Shown: one piece after another, positions 1 to 10,960 of the stretch
Position numbering within the stretch: the first letter of the stretch is position 1
How the letters are laid out: each line of letters opens with the position of its first letter
NCBI GenBank assembly: GCA_025403435.1
Contig: JAJQZP010000453.1
Coordinates: 176,707 to 240,706 of the forward strand
DNA length: 64,000 nucleotides
Reading direction: 5' to 3'
Source of the DNA: Artocarpus heterophyllus
Lineage: Eukaryota > Streptophyta > Magnoliopsida > Rosales > Moraceae
Program-made: the position numbers and the translations under genes
Notes under the pieces: generated by a model
Database searches by the model: none
Seen by the model: the letters and a program-made list of their open reading frames with translations, nothing else
Told to the model about the DNA's origin: nothing

Positions 1-2
1 AT

Positions 3-3000
3 TGTCATAGGAAACGTGTCTCTTTATTCACCAAGAATGGACAAGTCATCGAATTTCAGGCAAAAACAGGAACAGTGACGCCAGCCCCGGTGCTAAAGGC
101 TTGTATTGGAGGACGAAGGAATTTCACCAATCTTGGGACGATCTTTGCTTCAGATGGAGAACTAAAGAAGAGTGACCTATCCTCTCACACTCCTATGGTG
201 GACGAATTTTCAGATGTTTTTCCAGATGAATTGCCCGGACTTCCGCCTGATAGAGAAATTGAGTTTGTCATCGACTTAACTCAAGGAGCAGCGCCTGTTT
301 CTATTGCCCCGTATCGAATGGCACCTGCTGAGAAAGTGGAATTGAGGAAGCAGTTGGACGAATTACTGGAAAAAGGATTTATTCGACCAAGTACATCACC
401 TTGGGGAGCTCCAGTACTTTTTGTGAAGAAACATGACGGATCGTTGAGGCTCTGTGTCGATTATCGCCAACTTAATCGATTGACTATCAAGAACAAGTAC
501 CCTCTACCCCGAATTGATGAGTTGTTCGATCAGTTAGGAGGATCTTGCTATTTCTCAAAGATTGACTTACGATCCGGATATCACCAACTGAAGATAAGAG
601 AAGAGGACATTCCAAAGACAGCTTTTCGGACTCGCTACGGTCATTTTGAGTTTCTTGTCATGCCTTTCGGGTTGACTAATGCACCAGCGGCTTTCATGGA
701 CTTGATGAACCGTGTCTTTCGACCGTACTTAGATCAATTTATCATTGTTTTCATAGATGATATCTTGATCTATTCTAAAAATGAAGAAGAACATGCTGAG
801 CATTTGAGGATCGCTCTACAAACGTTGAGAGAACATGGTCTTTATGCAAAAAGAGAAAAATGTGATTTCTGGATGACGAAGGTCAAGTTCCTTGGACACG
901 TTGTCTCTGAAGAAGGCATCTCAGTGGACCCCTCCAAAATTGAAGCAGTGCTAAATTGGGAACGACCAAAGAACGTGTCAGAGATTCGAAGTTTCCTCGG
1001 ACTAGCTGGATACTATCGACGCTTCGTAGAGAATTTTTCAAAGATTGCTTCTCCATTAACAAAACTCACAAGGAAGAATGTCAAGTTCGTGTGGGATGAT
1101 AAATGTGAAGAAGCATTTGAGGAACTGAAACGAAGACTCACTAGTGCACCTGTGCTGATCATACCTAACAACGAGGAGCCTTACACAGTATACACTGATG
1201 CCTCAGGAAACGGTTTGGGTTGTGTGTTAATGCAGCATGGACGAGTAGTTGCCTACGCCTCACGCCAGTTGAAACCCCATGAGAGGAACTACCCCACACA
1301 TGATCTTGAGTTAGCTGCTGTGGTTTTCGCACTCAAAATTTAGAGATGTTATCTATATGGCGCAAAGTTCGAGCTATATTCAGATCATCAAAGTCTGAAA
1401 TATTTATTTACTCAAAAGGATCTCAATCTAAGGCAACGAAGATGGACTGAGTACATGGTGGACTATGACTTTAGTATCCAATATCATCCTGGAAAAGCAA
1501 ATGCCGTGGCAGATGCTCTAAGTCGTAAGAACAACGGACGTATAGCCAGTTTAGCATTGGAAGATTGGAGACGAGTCACTATCGCCGACTTCAACTTGCA
1601 ATATTATGAAGATAACGAGAGAGCTTTCTTATTCAATGTGATAGCAACTCCTACGTTAATTCAGAAAGTAAAACAAGGACAATGGCACGATGAAGGATTA
1701 CGTAGGGTTTGGAAACAAATACAAAATGGAGAACAACTGGATGGATGGCAGATTGAGCCAGAAGGATTTTTACTTTACAAAGGAAGATTAGTTGTTCCAG
1801 AGGATCCATATCTCAGGCATGCGGTGCTAGATGAGGCTCACCGTTCAAAGTTTGCTATTCATCCTGGAAGCACAAAAATGTATATGGATCTAAAACGACA
1901 ATACTGGTGGCGAGGAATGAAACGAGATGTAGCAACCTTTGTCTCTAAGTGCATGACGTGCCAACAGGTTAAAGCGGAACATCAAAAGCCTGGAGGCGAG
2001 TTGAGGAGCTTACCTATTCCAGAATGGAAGTGGGATCATGTGACAATGGACTTTGTTATTGGATTTCCTAAGACTCAAATAGGGCATGACACCGTTTGGG
2101 TAATTGTAGATCGTTTAACTAAGACAGCCCACTTCATCCCAATCAGAACTAATTATAGTGTCTCAAAATTATGTCAATTGTACGTGGAAAAGGTAGTGAC
2201 ATTGCATGGAGTGCCAATGTCAATAGTTTCCGATAGAGATACACGTTTCACGTCGAAATTTTGGAGAGGATTGCAGAGGGCCTTGGGAACTCAATTGAAT
2301 TTTAGTACAGCTTTTCATCCTCAAACAGATGGACAATCTGAACGTGTCATTCAGATTCTCGAGGATATGCTTCGGGCTTGTGTGCTGGACTTTGGAACAA
2401 ATTGGGCTGCACAGCTGCCATATGTTGAATTCGCATATAACAACAGTTACCAAGCAAGTATTAGAATGGCTCCATATGAGGCCTTATATGGTAGACCTTG
2501 TAGATCTCCATTGTGTTGGGCTGAAAAGGAAGAGCGTCTTGAACTTGGGCCTCAGTTTATCAGAGAAACAACGGACAAGATCCAGATTATTCGCGAACGT
2601 CTTCAGACAGCTCAAAGTCGACAAAAGAGTTATGCAGATAAGAGGAGGCGACCTTTAGAGTTCATGATCGGAGACTTTGTGTTCTTAAAAGTGAAACCAA
2701 AACGAGGTGTATCTCGATTTGGTGTTAAAGGAAAGTTAGCACCAAGGTATACAGGACCGTTTGAGATTGTGGAACGCATTGGAACGTTGGCATACCGTTT
2801 AGACCTACCACCACAATTGTCTCATGTACATAATGTGTTTCATGTATCGATGTTGAGAAAGTATGAACCCGACCCTTCACATGTGATCATGTGGACAGAT
2901 GTGCCAATTCAAGGAGATACGAATTATGAAGAAATTCCAGTTCAAATACTGGATCATGAAATAAAATTATTACGTCGTCGTGGAATTCCTCTGGTGAAAG

Positions 3001-3083
3001 TGATGTGGCAACACCATGATGTGGAGGAAGCCACATGGGAACTTGAATCTGAAATGAGAGAAAAGTACCCACATTTGTTTTAA
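3..3083 (+). pseudogene. gypsy pol: RT, RNase H, integrase, chromodomain; one in-frame stop
   Basis: One reading frame is open from the left edge to 3083 except for a single TAG at 1341-1343. RT carries the catalytic FIDDILIYS motif (about 755-780). RNase H begins with [10 protein letters not shown] near 1190. The stop falls in RNase H where relatives usually have Trp (TGG to TAG, inferred from the family). The frame resumes directly and encodes an integrase zinc-binding region (H..H then CMTCQQVK, about 1830-1980), a DDE core ([12 protein letters not shown] near 2228) and a chromodomain ending in [10 protein letters not shown] protein stopped in RNase H lacks integrase, so this copy is unlikely to move by itself. 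With one visible lesion over roughly 1,000 codons it looks young. Confidence 0.93.
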
Positions 3084-3121
3084 CATTGTAATCAGTGTAC
3101 GAAATTGCGAGGACGAAATTT

Positions 3122-3137
3122 TTATAGGAGGGGAGAG
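3122..3137 (+). other. polypurine tract of the gypsy element
   Basis: A purine-rich run (core AGGAGGGGAGAG) ends one base before the LTR start. This is the usual place for the plus-strand primer in reverse transcription. Confidence 0.8.
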
Positions 3138-3138
3138 C

Positions 3139-5104
3139 TGTAACACCCGTATTTTTAACGGGCATAATTTTGTAAAATTTAATGAATAAAATGTGACTAT
3201 TTAAAATTACTAAGTTGTTTATGATCATTTAAAAAAAAATACCATTTTAGTATTTTCTTACCAAGTCTTCCTAAGAAACATTCAAAACTTACCAACACTT
3301 ACTTCTACCAATCTTGTCTCCCTAAATTATTGCTCAATTATATAGACTTCTTCTCATTTTGCTAAAGGTATCCGAAGGGGACATTGAATTATTTTCCGTC
3401 AATTCATAGAAGACATGGAGATATTTCTCAACCACCTAATTAATTATTTCCTTATCTTCTTCTATAATTCACTCCAATTATCCCCTCAATTATGTTGGCA
3501 TTATTTGCTAAAAGTCTTCGTGGGAGACAAGATGATATTTTCCTTTAAGACTCTTTTGTTTCTTCTTACAACTTTTCCCCGTAAACATCTCATTCCTCTT
3601 AAGCATTTTGATATCTTTTTATTTAACTATCACCACCTTCTTCTCTAGTTCTCATTCTCTCCCTTCTCACTTCAAATTTCTAACTAAAGACATAGAGCAC
3701 AAAGCTCTCTTTGTGGCCAAGACAATTATAATTCCCAACGATGATCGAGGCGGTTTTAAAGTTAATTCAAGCTTGATTGATAACCCAAACTTTGGTGCTT
3801 TTCAAAGAAGTTTTGAGGTAGGTTTTCTTTAATCTAAACTTAGTTTTTAGTATGCATTTTCTCCATGTTTAATGCATAAAAATACTTTAATGGCACTAGT
3901 AGACGGGTTTACACTTAACTCACTTATGAATGTGATTATACGTTGTGCTTTAGTTTTAATTGTCCTTATGCATGCCTTAGGGTCAAGGATGTGTGGAGCT
4001 AACGTTAATTGATTCCAGGATTAAAAGATTGTTGATAAGCTTGAAAGGTAGGGATTCTATTACTCATTTTTGTGAGGTTTTTATAGAATTAAAATTGATT
4101 GTTTTGCCGCAATATATATATATCTATGTTGAACTGATATTATATGAGTATCACATATGAAACTATGACATGGACTCGTCTTGTATTGTACGGCGAGGAA
4201 CATAATGAATTGACACATGTTATAAATTGAGAAGCATGGTTAGGAAAACTGACTCTATTAATAATGATTTAATATAGAGAAATGGTGAGACATGAAGAGG
4301 GCGGCGGTTACGTCCTTGGGCATGAATACCCAAAAAGGTAAAATAGGGGGAAGGTGATGACGCTTCCTTGGGTTGAAAGTCCCAAAACACACTGTACAGG
4401 AATTGATTTGGTGAGGACTCGGGGCTTGATGTCCCCTCACCGGAACACCCTTGGAATGTTTATGGGGTGATCAAGTGCGCCCATTTGGGTTTCGATGAGT
4501 TGAGTGATACTCAATTTAACATGGATACCTAGGAACAATGATGATTGGTAATATTTGTATAAATGTGTAATTATGACACTTGGTAATGATTAACTACGGT
4601 ATCCATAAGATGTGATCATAATAAACCTCATAATCTGGAATATGATGTAACCTACTAACCATGCAGTTTTTAATGTGGTAATGGATAAACCATAAGGTGA
4701 GTCATGATTTCCCTACTGGGCATGTCGATGCTCATCCCTATCATATCTTCATATCTCAGGTGGAACTCAGTGCAACATATTTGAAGAGGAATAAACGAAA
4801 ACAATCCTGCTGTTTTCGTGTTAGAAGACCCTGTTTAATTACAACTTATCTACAACATGTAAGAGTTGTATTATTTTTTTTATGGCTGTGTTAAGTTATT
4901 TGGGAATTGTACTATGGTGATGATGACTGTAATTATATATATTTGGTGCTACACTAAAAACTGTGGTTTGTATTTAAAACGTTTATTTTTATTTTTCTTG
5001 TTGTTTAAAGACCCATGGGCATTGTTTAATTGATTTAAATAATATAAAATTTAAAATTATTTTTATTTATTTAAAACTGTTAACCCCCACATAGGGGTGT
5101 TACA
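3139..5104 (+). repeat. 3' LTR of the gypsy element (1,966 bp)
   Basis: The LTR starts TGTAACACCC and ends GGGTGTTACA, so the termini are perfect 10-bp inverted repeats with canonical TG...CA. The next base (5105) is copia LTR sequence, which fixes the boundary. Its middle (about 4030-4670) is nearly identical to the middle of the solo LTR at 12250-14225, while both flanks are much more diverged. No protein function is claimed for short frames inside it. Confidence 0.93.
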
Positions 5105-6446
5105 ATAAAGTCTCAGTTTTATTTCAAATAACCCAATAGAAAAGTTATTTGATTAAAACAACTTTATCTTGATAATCACTAAGAAAATAAATGAATTCTC
5201 AATAATTCTACAAGTTTATCTTGATCTAATTTATCCAAAATTAAATCAACTGATAAACAGACAAGAATTATCTGATCCCAATAATTCAACAAGTTTATCT
5301 TGAATCAAGTATATCACAAAATTAATTCAACTGATAAACAAACATGAATTATCTGATTCTTCTAAATTTTAACCAATCTGATAAATCTGACATAAGTCAC
5401 CAATTATTGGAAAACACGCCGTATCGTTACAGGATGTTGTGAGCTACCAAAGGGGACCAAATAGACCTATATAGTTCAAGCTCCCGATAATTATGAAACC
5501 CAATATCCTAGATATATATTTCATAATTATCAACTCCAACACTACTCCACTAAAAGCTTGGAGCTGCACTCTCGAACTATATAGAATTACGAAGCCCGTA
5601 TAGCTAAGTCTCTATGACATATCATAGTGTATCATATCCCAATATGATTATCCATAATTGGCTTAAGGACAAGTTCTGTCTTACATTCCCAATTATTTTT
5701 ATCTTACGTTCTATTTCCTCACCATCGGAAAACTTACTATCCAAAGACAGTATACCATTCGGTTACAACTATGTATCCAAATGGTTGAACGCTCTAGTTT
5801 TTCAATTATAGGATAACGCATAAAAGACGATATCATTACTCCTAAATAGGAGCTATGGATTCCATATCTATGAATAATAGGTCTACATTACTAAGAGTCA
5901 TGCCTATAACGTATCGACATGCATTCCACTATTAAGATATGGGTGTCACCCTTTGATACATCAAAAGACACAAGTCAAGACAACGGAGCCACTATTCATC
6001 TCAGTATTAAGATATAATACAAATAATTGTCTAAATTGATCGATTTGCTGAGACAGAATTATTAATCTAAATCAATTCACTTTATGTCCCGATCCAACAC
6101 ATCGTCACCTATAACAATGTGCCAATGTTTCTATTCACGAATCCACCTCTGATGGTCAAGACAAACCATCTCCCAATAGGAATGTAGACAACATAACAAT
6201 CTTTATATGGATAAAGCGCCTAACTTTATTCTCTCGATTGCGGATCTTATGATTTAGACCATCACCTTAAGAATCGTGTCTTCCGCATAATTTGTCCATC
6301 ATATGCTCAATTCTCAAAGGTTTAGACTAACAGTCTCAGACTAATGTTTGCTTAACATACATTCAACAAATATGAACGTAAAGAGGACAAGATTTGGTAT
6401 ATAAATAATGAATGAATTCTTTATTGATAAAAATGTCTCCAAAAAC
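5105..6446 (-). repeat. Inverted, truncated copia LTR (main part)
   Basis: This stretch is the reverse complement of about 6485-7826, the first two thirds of the 5' LTR of the neighbouring copia element. It is cut on the left at 5105 by the gypsy insertion and on the right by the copia element at 6447. The missing tip of the same LTR reappears at 17963-18006, ending in the reverse complement of the TGTTAGACATG start. The roughly 600 bp that would complete the LTR should lie left of the gypsy element, outside the window. There is no gene here. Confidence 0.9.
6442..6446. repeat. Target-site duplication AAAAC, left copy
   Basis: AAAAC precedes the copia 5' LTR and is repeated at 17963-17967 directly after its 3' LTR. 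A matching 5-bp duplication proves a single insertion event for the whole 6447-17962 element. Confidence 0.9.
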
Positions 6447-8433
6447 TGTTAGACATGTATGCCTTAAGGAGTAAAAATGTAATAAGTTTTTGGAGATATT
6501 TTTATCAATAAATAATTTATTGATTATTTATATACCAAATCTTATCCTCTTGACGTTCATATTTGTTGAATGTATGTTAAGCAAACAAGAGGCTGAGACT
6601 ATCGGTCTAAACCTTAAGAATTGGGTATATGATGGACAGATTATGCGGAAGACACGATTCTTAAGGTGATGGTCTAAATCATATGATCCACAATCGAAGG
6701 AATAAAGTTGGGCACTTTATTGATGCAAAGATTGTTATGTTGTCTATATCCCTTTTGGGAGATGGTTTGTCTTGACCATCGGAGGAGGACTCTGTGAATA
6801 GAAACATTGACACGTTGTCATAAGTAACGTTGTGTTGGATCAGGACATAAAGTGAATTGATTTAAGTTAATAATTCTGTCTCGGTAAATCGATTCACTTT
6901 AGACAATCATTTGTGTTGTATCTTAATCCTGAGATGAATAGTATGCCCGTTGTCTTGGCTTGTGTCTTTTGATGTACCAAAGGGTGACACCCACATCTTA
7001 ATAGTGGTATGCATACCGGTACATTGGAGGCATGACTTTTGATAGCGTAGACTTGTTATTCATAGATATGGAATCCATAGCTTCTCTTTAGGAGTAATGA
7101 TATCCTCTTATATGCGTTATCCTGTAATTGAAAAACTAGAGCGCTCAACCATTTGGATACATAGGTGTAACCGAATGGTATACTGTCTTTGGATGGTAAG
7201 TTTTCTAATGGTGAGATAATGGAACGTAAGATAAAAATAATCGAGAAGGTAAGATAGAACTTATCCTTAAGCCGATTATAGATTATCATATGGGGATACG
7301 ATACACTATGATTTGTCATGGAGACTTAGCTATACGCGCTTCGTAATTCTATGTAGTTCGAGAGTGTAGCTCCAAGCTTTTAGTGGAGTAGCGTTGGAGT
7401 TGATAATTATGAAATGTATATCTGGGATATTGGGTTTCAAAATTATCAGGAGCTTGAACTATATAAGTCCATTTGGTCTCTTTTGCTAGCTCACAACATC
7501 CTGTAACGACACGGCGTGCTTTTTAATAATTGGTGACTTATGTCAGATTTATTAGATTGGTTGAAATTTGGAAGAATCAAATAATTCATGTCTGTTTATC
7601 GGTTGAATTAATTTTGTATCAAATTAATTCATGATAAACTTGTTGAATTATTAGGATCTGATAATTCTTATCTGTTTATCGGTTGATTTAATTTTGAATA
7701 AAGTAGATCAAGATAAACTTGTAGAATTATTGGGAATTAATTTATTTTCTTAGAGATTATCTAGATAAGTTGTTTTGATCACATAACTTCTCTATTGGAT
7801 TATTTGAATTAAAACTGAGACTTTATCCTATAGAATCTCGAGTGGAAAATAAAAGATTCGCGAGAATTTTTATTCGACAGTTCGGCCTGTTGATGGGACT
7901 TGTTCGCCCTGCCGATCAGCGAAGGATAAGATCACGCGTATCCAAGCGGATCTTATCAGATATTGATCCGAATTTGATTCTGATCTGAATTTTGAGACCT
8001 AATCTGATGAGGACTGACCCTAGGACCAACCTCTATAAATAGGGAGTGATTCTCACAAGTTACTCAGATCAATTGAGAGATTAAGAGTGATACTCTGCTA
8101 AGTGAGAATCTAAAAACTCTCTGAGAGCTTTTGTTCACAAATCACGAACACTTGTTTTGGGTTCTCTCAATTGGTTGGAAGGAGAGTCACCGGTGGAAGA
8201 GCTGTACGTGTGAGTCCACACTCACTCCAGTCGTGGATAGAGAATAGCAAAGAAAACCAGTTGGTTGAGGCTCTTCTGAAACGTTATTTCTCTTCATAGA
8301 TTGCGAAGGTTCTTCAGCATACAAAGGTTAGTAAGATCTGGTTAATTTATGCATATAGCATGTCAAACTTGTGTTTTGGAAATTACTCTTATAAAAAAAA
8401 ATTAAAATTTCGCTGCGTACTATTTTTCCAACA
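6447..8433 (+). repeat. 5' LTR of copia element 1 (1,987 bp)
   Basis: Starts TGTTAGACATG and ends TTCCAACA, two bases before the primer-binding site. It aligns along its length with the LTRs at 15953-17962 and 36316-38348 and, in reverse, with 5105-6446. A TATA box lies at 8034. Two copies of a palindromic motif near TTCGGCCTGCCGAT (7881-7894 and 7903-7916, both imperfect) lie about 120-150 bp upstream of it. Confidence 0.95.
8034..8042 (+). promoter_or_regulatory. TATA box of the copia 5' LTR
   Basis: TATAAATAG at 8034-8042 is repeated in the 3' LTR (17572-17580), with a variant TATATAAAG in the solo LTR (37947-37955). This is the likely U3 promoter core. Transcription should start some 30 bp downstream (inference). 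Confidence 0.7.
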
Positions 8434-8435
8434 AT

Positions 8436-8448
8436 TGGTATCAGAGCC
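8436..8448 (+). other. Primer-binding site, tRNA-iMet type
   Basis: TGGTATCAGAGCC lies two bases after the 5' LTR. It matches the complement of the 3' end of plant initiator tRNA-Met, the usual copia primer. Confidence 0.92.
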
Positions 8449-10108
8449 ATGGTTTTTACATAAATTTATGAGTTGTGATCATGTTATATGCATAAATTTT
8501 GTGATCTTAATCTCTCCTATCTTAAATTGAATTTTATAGAGAGTTGGCACTCTAGGTTTCTATAAATTATATATGTTGTCATGGATTATGTGGTAAATGT
8601 TTATTAATTAATTATAGTTGATCAAATCGTTGTTTAATTATTTATTAATTAATTAATTTATACCGGTTATGGTTCCTTAGAGGTTAGAATGTGTATCTAA
8701 GTTTTTCATGTAATTAGATGGTGGACCATCATCTCCGTCTAGGAATTATTATTTATTTTAAATTTGTAAAATTTTTTAATTGAATAATTATTCGGAGAAG
8801 ACGGATCTAAAAGATTGATGATGATACTCCCAGGTATTTCTTGAGTATCTAATTTTATGTTTTTGAATTGTTGAAAATAAAATTGATAAATTGCTTTAAA
8901 AATTTTGTATTTTCTAGAATGGAGATTTCTGCTCGGTCGGTATGTCGAATATCACAGTTCGGCAGGCCGATGGTCACAGATCGCAAGCCGGACGTGTGGT
9001 TCGGCAGGCCGTTAGTAGGGCAGAAATCGGTTGGCTCTGTCAGCAGGCCAAACTTTCATGGGTTGGCAGGCCGATCTTACTGATCGGCAGACCGATGGAG
9101 CATGACCGACAGGCCGATCACCCAGAACGGCCTACCGACCGAGACCTGAAAAATTTTCAAAAAAGGTGCAGTTTTTTCCATACAGTTTTAATTTTATTTT
9201 TGAGACAATTCTGAGAAACATTAAATTTGGGTATGACTGGAAATATGAAGTGTTCAATTCATACGGGATTGAAGACTTGAAGATGGGAATTTCATGAAAA
9301 ATGATACAGCTTGAGGATTCAAGGATGAAGAATCGATAATATGTTTCGATTATTCTCTTGTAATCTTAGTTTTCTATTCTCTAGGGTGGAGCCATAATAT
9401 TACGGTTATTATTATTTTGCTTATAGCTTTGCTTGATTGATTTGCTTGTCTGCATTATAATATGATTTTTCATGTATATTGATAACATGTCATTTAGAAT
9501 AGGGAGTGCCACTCATATTAAAATTGTTTATGCATATTCTTAAAATAAAACCTTGATTTCAAAAGATTGAGTGTGAGAAGGTTTTCGAAGAGAGAACCTA
9601 AGGCCTCCATCGTTGGTCCATAGGCAGAACATGGTGGTCCCAACCCTAGGAAGAGATTTCTATCATGTACCAAATTGGATCTCTGAGAGGATAAGGTATT
9701 TTAGTATGATTTATAGTTACACACCCCTAGGTGGTGATTATAAATCATGGATAAAATATTGAATTGATGGTTATATACTCATGTTAATTTTATTATTAAC
9801 CTCCCCTAGGAGCTCTGTTAATAAAATTAATGGCCAAAGAAACGATTATTAATATATGCTAGATCATACGGGTCCTGGTCGGCATATATTAATCAGGAGG
9901 GGATCCGTGTTCCTAATTGAATTTGGTATGACCCCCCTGGGACCTTGTTGAATTCTAAGTTGGGAATTATCGTTGTAAGGTTGTGATATTTTCAAAGTTT
10001 TGACACATAAACACATTTGTATAATTTTTACATGATTGTGTTATCTTACTAAATTATTATTATATGTTTGCTTATGTTTGGTATATGATTCTTCATTGTA
10101 GATTAAAA
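8449..10108 (+). other. Untranslated leader of copia element 1
   Basis: A 1.66-kb leader lies between the primer-binding site and the first gag ATG. I see no conserved coding sequence. Its one distinctive part is the palindrome array at 8958-9140; the rest is AT-rich with no further structure that I can support. Confidence 0.7.
8958..9140 (+). repeat. Array of palindromic GGCAGGCCG motifs in the copia leader
   Basis: About seven copies of a motif near TTCGGCAGGCCGAT occur in 183 bp: 8958-8971, 9000-9013, about 9039-9052, 9062-9075, 9083-9096, 9105-9118 and 9126-9140 (last in the opposite sense). The core CGGC-AG-GCCG is an imperfect palindrome. The same motif occurs in U3 of every LTR copy that reaches that region, in differing numbers. 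The role is unknown: enhancer, RNA dimerisation or packaging are all possible. Confidence 0.85.
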
Positions 10109-10960
10109 ATGTCTAAAAATGCTTTATCATCGATACTTGACAAAAACCAATTAATCGGTGAGAACTAAAACGATTAGAAACGAAACTTTGATATCGTCTT
10201 GTCCTTTGAGAAACTGAAATATGTACTGACAACCCCTTATCCTCCCAAGCCTACGGGAGACTCAAGTAATGAGCAATTCCAAGCGTATGATCACTAGAAA
10301 GAAGCTAATGATCAGGCCCGCTGCTATGTTATGGCTAGCATAAACAACATGTTGCAGGCTCAATATTAGGATTATGAGATTGCAAAACAGATCTTGGATA
10401 ATCTTGAGGATATGTTTGGAGGTCAAGCCATAACAAAGCGGCAAGGGGCGCTTCGAAAACTCTTAAACTGTAGACAGAGGCCGGGGATATCTATAAAAGA
10501 GCACATGATGTTGGTCATGGGTTACCTCGCTGAGGTCAAACCAATGGAGCCGACATTGATGCTGAAACTCAGATGACTATGGTCTTTGAGACTCTGTCTA
10601 AGGAATTTATTCTATATAGAGCTACATTTAATTTAAGTAATAGACGGGATATGACCTTAACAGAACTGATGAAACAGTTACAGGAGTTTGAACTACTGAT
10701 CAGGGAGTCTCCTGCGGGTGGTGAGGCCAACATGGTAGCTGCTTCTAGTTCCAATTCTAACTCTGGGAATGGAAAGAAGCAACGGGCCAAGAACGGGAAG
10801 TCTTCTATTCCTGCTACTACCAAGAGCAAGAAGAAGAAGAAGAAGAACCTGAAGAAGCTTAAGTGCTTCTTCTATGGAAAAGTCGGGCATATCAAGAAGC
10901 ATTGCAAGGACTTCCTTTCTAAAGCAGGGGTTCAAAGAAATGAGAAGTCTACAACATGAG
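10109..10960 (+). pseudogene. copia gag remnant with zinc knuckle
   Basis: The frame starts MSKNALSSILDKNQLIG at 10109 and runs through the copia gag (UBN2-type) region, but has stops near 10157, 10293 and 10366 and a frame change near 10575. A Lys-rich stretch (10820-10850) precedes a zinc knuckle read as KCFFYGKVGHIKKHC. The second Cys of the CX2C pair is replaced (Tyr in that neighbourhood), so the zinc site is probably broken. It is continuous downstream with a pol remnant from which the protease active site is missing. Confidence 0.85.

Larger units (their letters stand above)
1..5104 (+). mobile_element. Ty3/gypsy chromovirus retrotransposon, 3' part (5' end outside window)
   Basis: The window opens inside the pol gene of a gypsy element. 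Domains run reverse transcriptase, RNase H, integrase, chromodomain, then a polypurine tract and a 1,966-bp 3' LTR. Integrase after RT/RNase H defines Ty3/gypsy, and the C-terminal chromodomain makes it a chromovirus. The long LTR with TGTAACACCC...GGGTGTTACA ends suggests the Del/Tekay lineage (inference). The element sits in an inverted copia LTR that resumes at 5105. The 5' LTR, gag and protease lie left of the window. Confidence 0.93.

Noticed and set aside
4258..4440. A minus-strand frame of 60 codons conserved in both gypsy LTRs (also 13360-13545).
   Set aside because: It lies wholly in the near-identical LTR core, so its conservation is explained by DNA identity. No known domain or separate evidence of coding.
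5614..5811. Conserved short frame in copia LTR copies (also 7056-7319, minus).
   Set aside because: The same LTR DNA read in inverted copies; no start context or domain.
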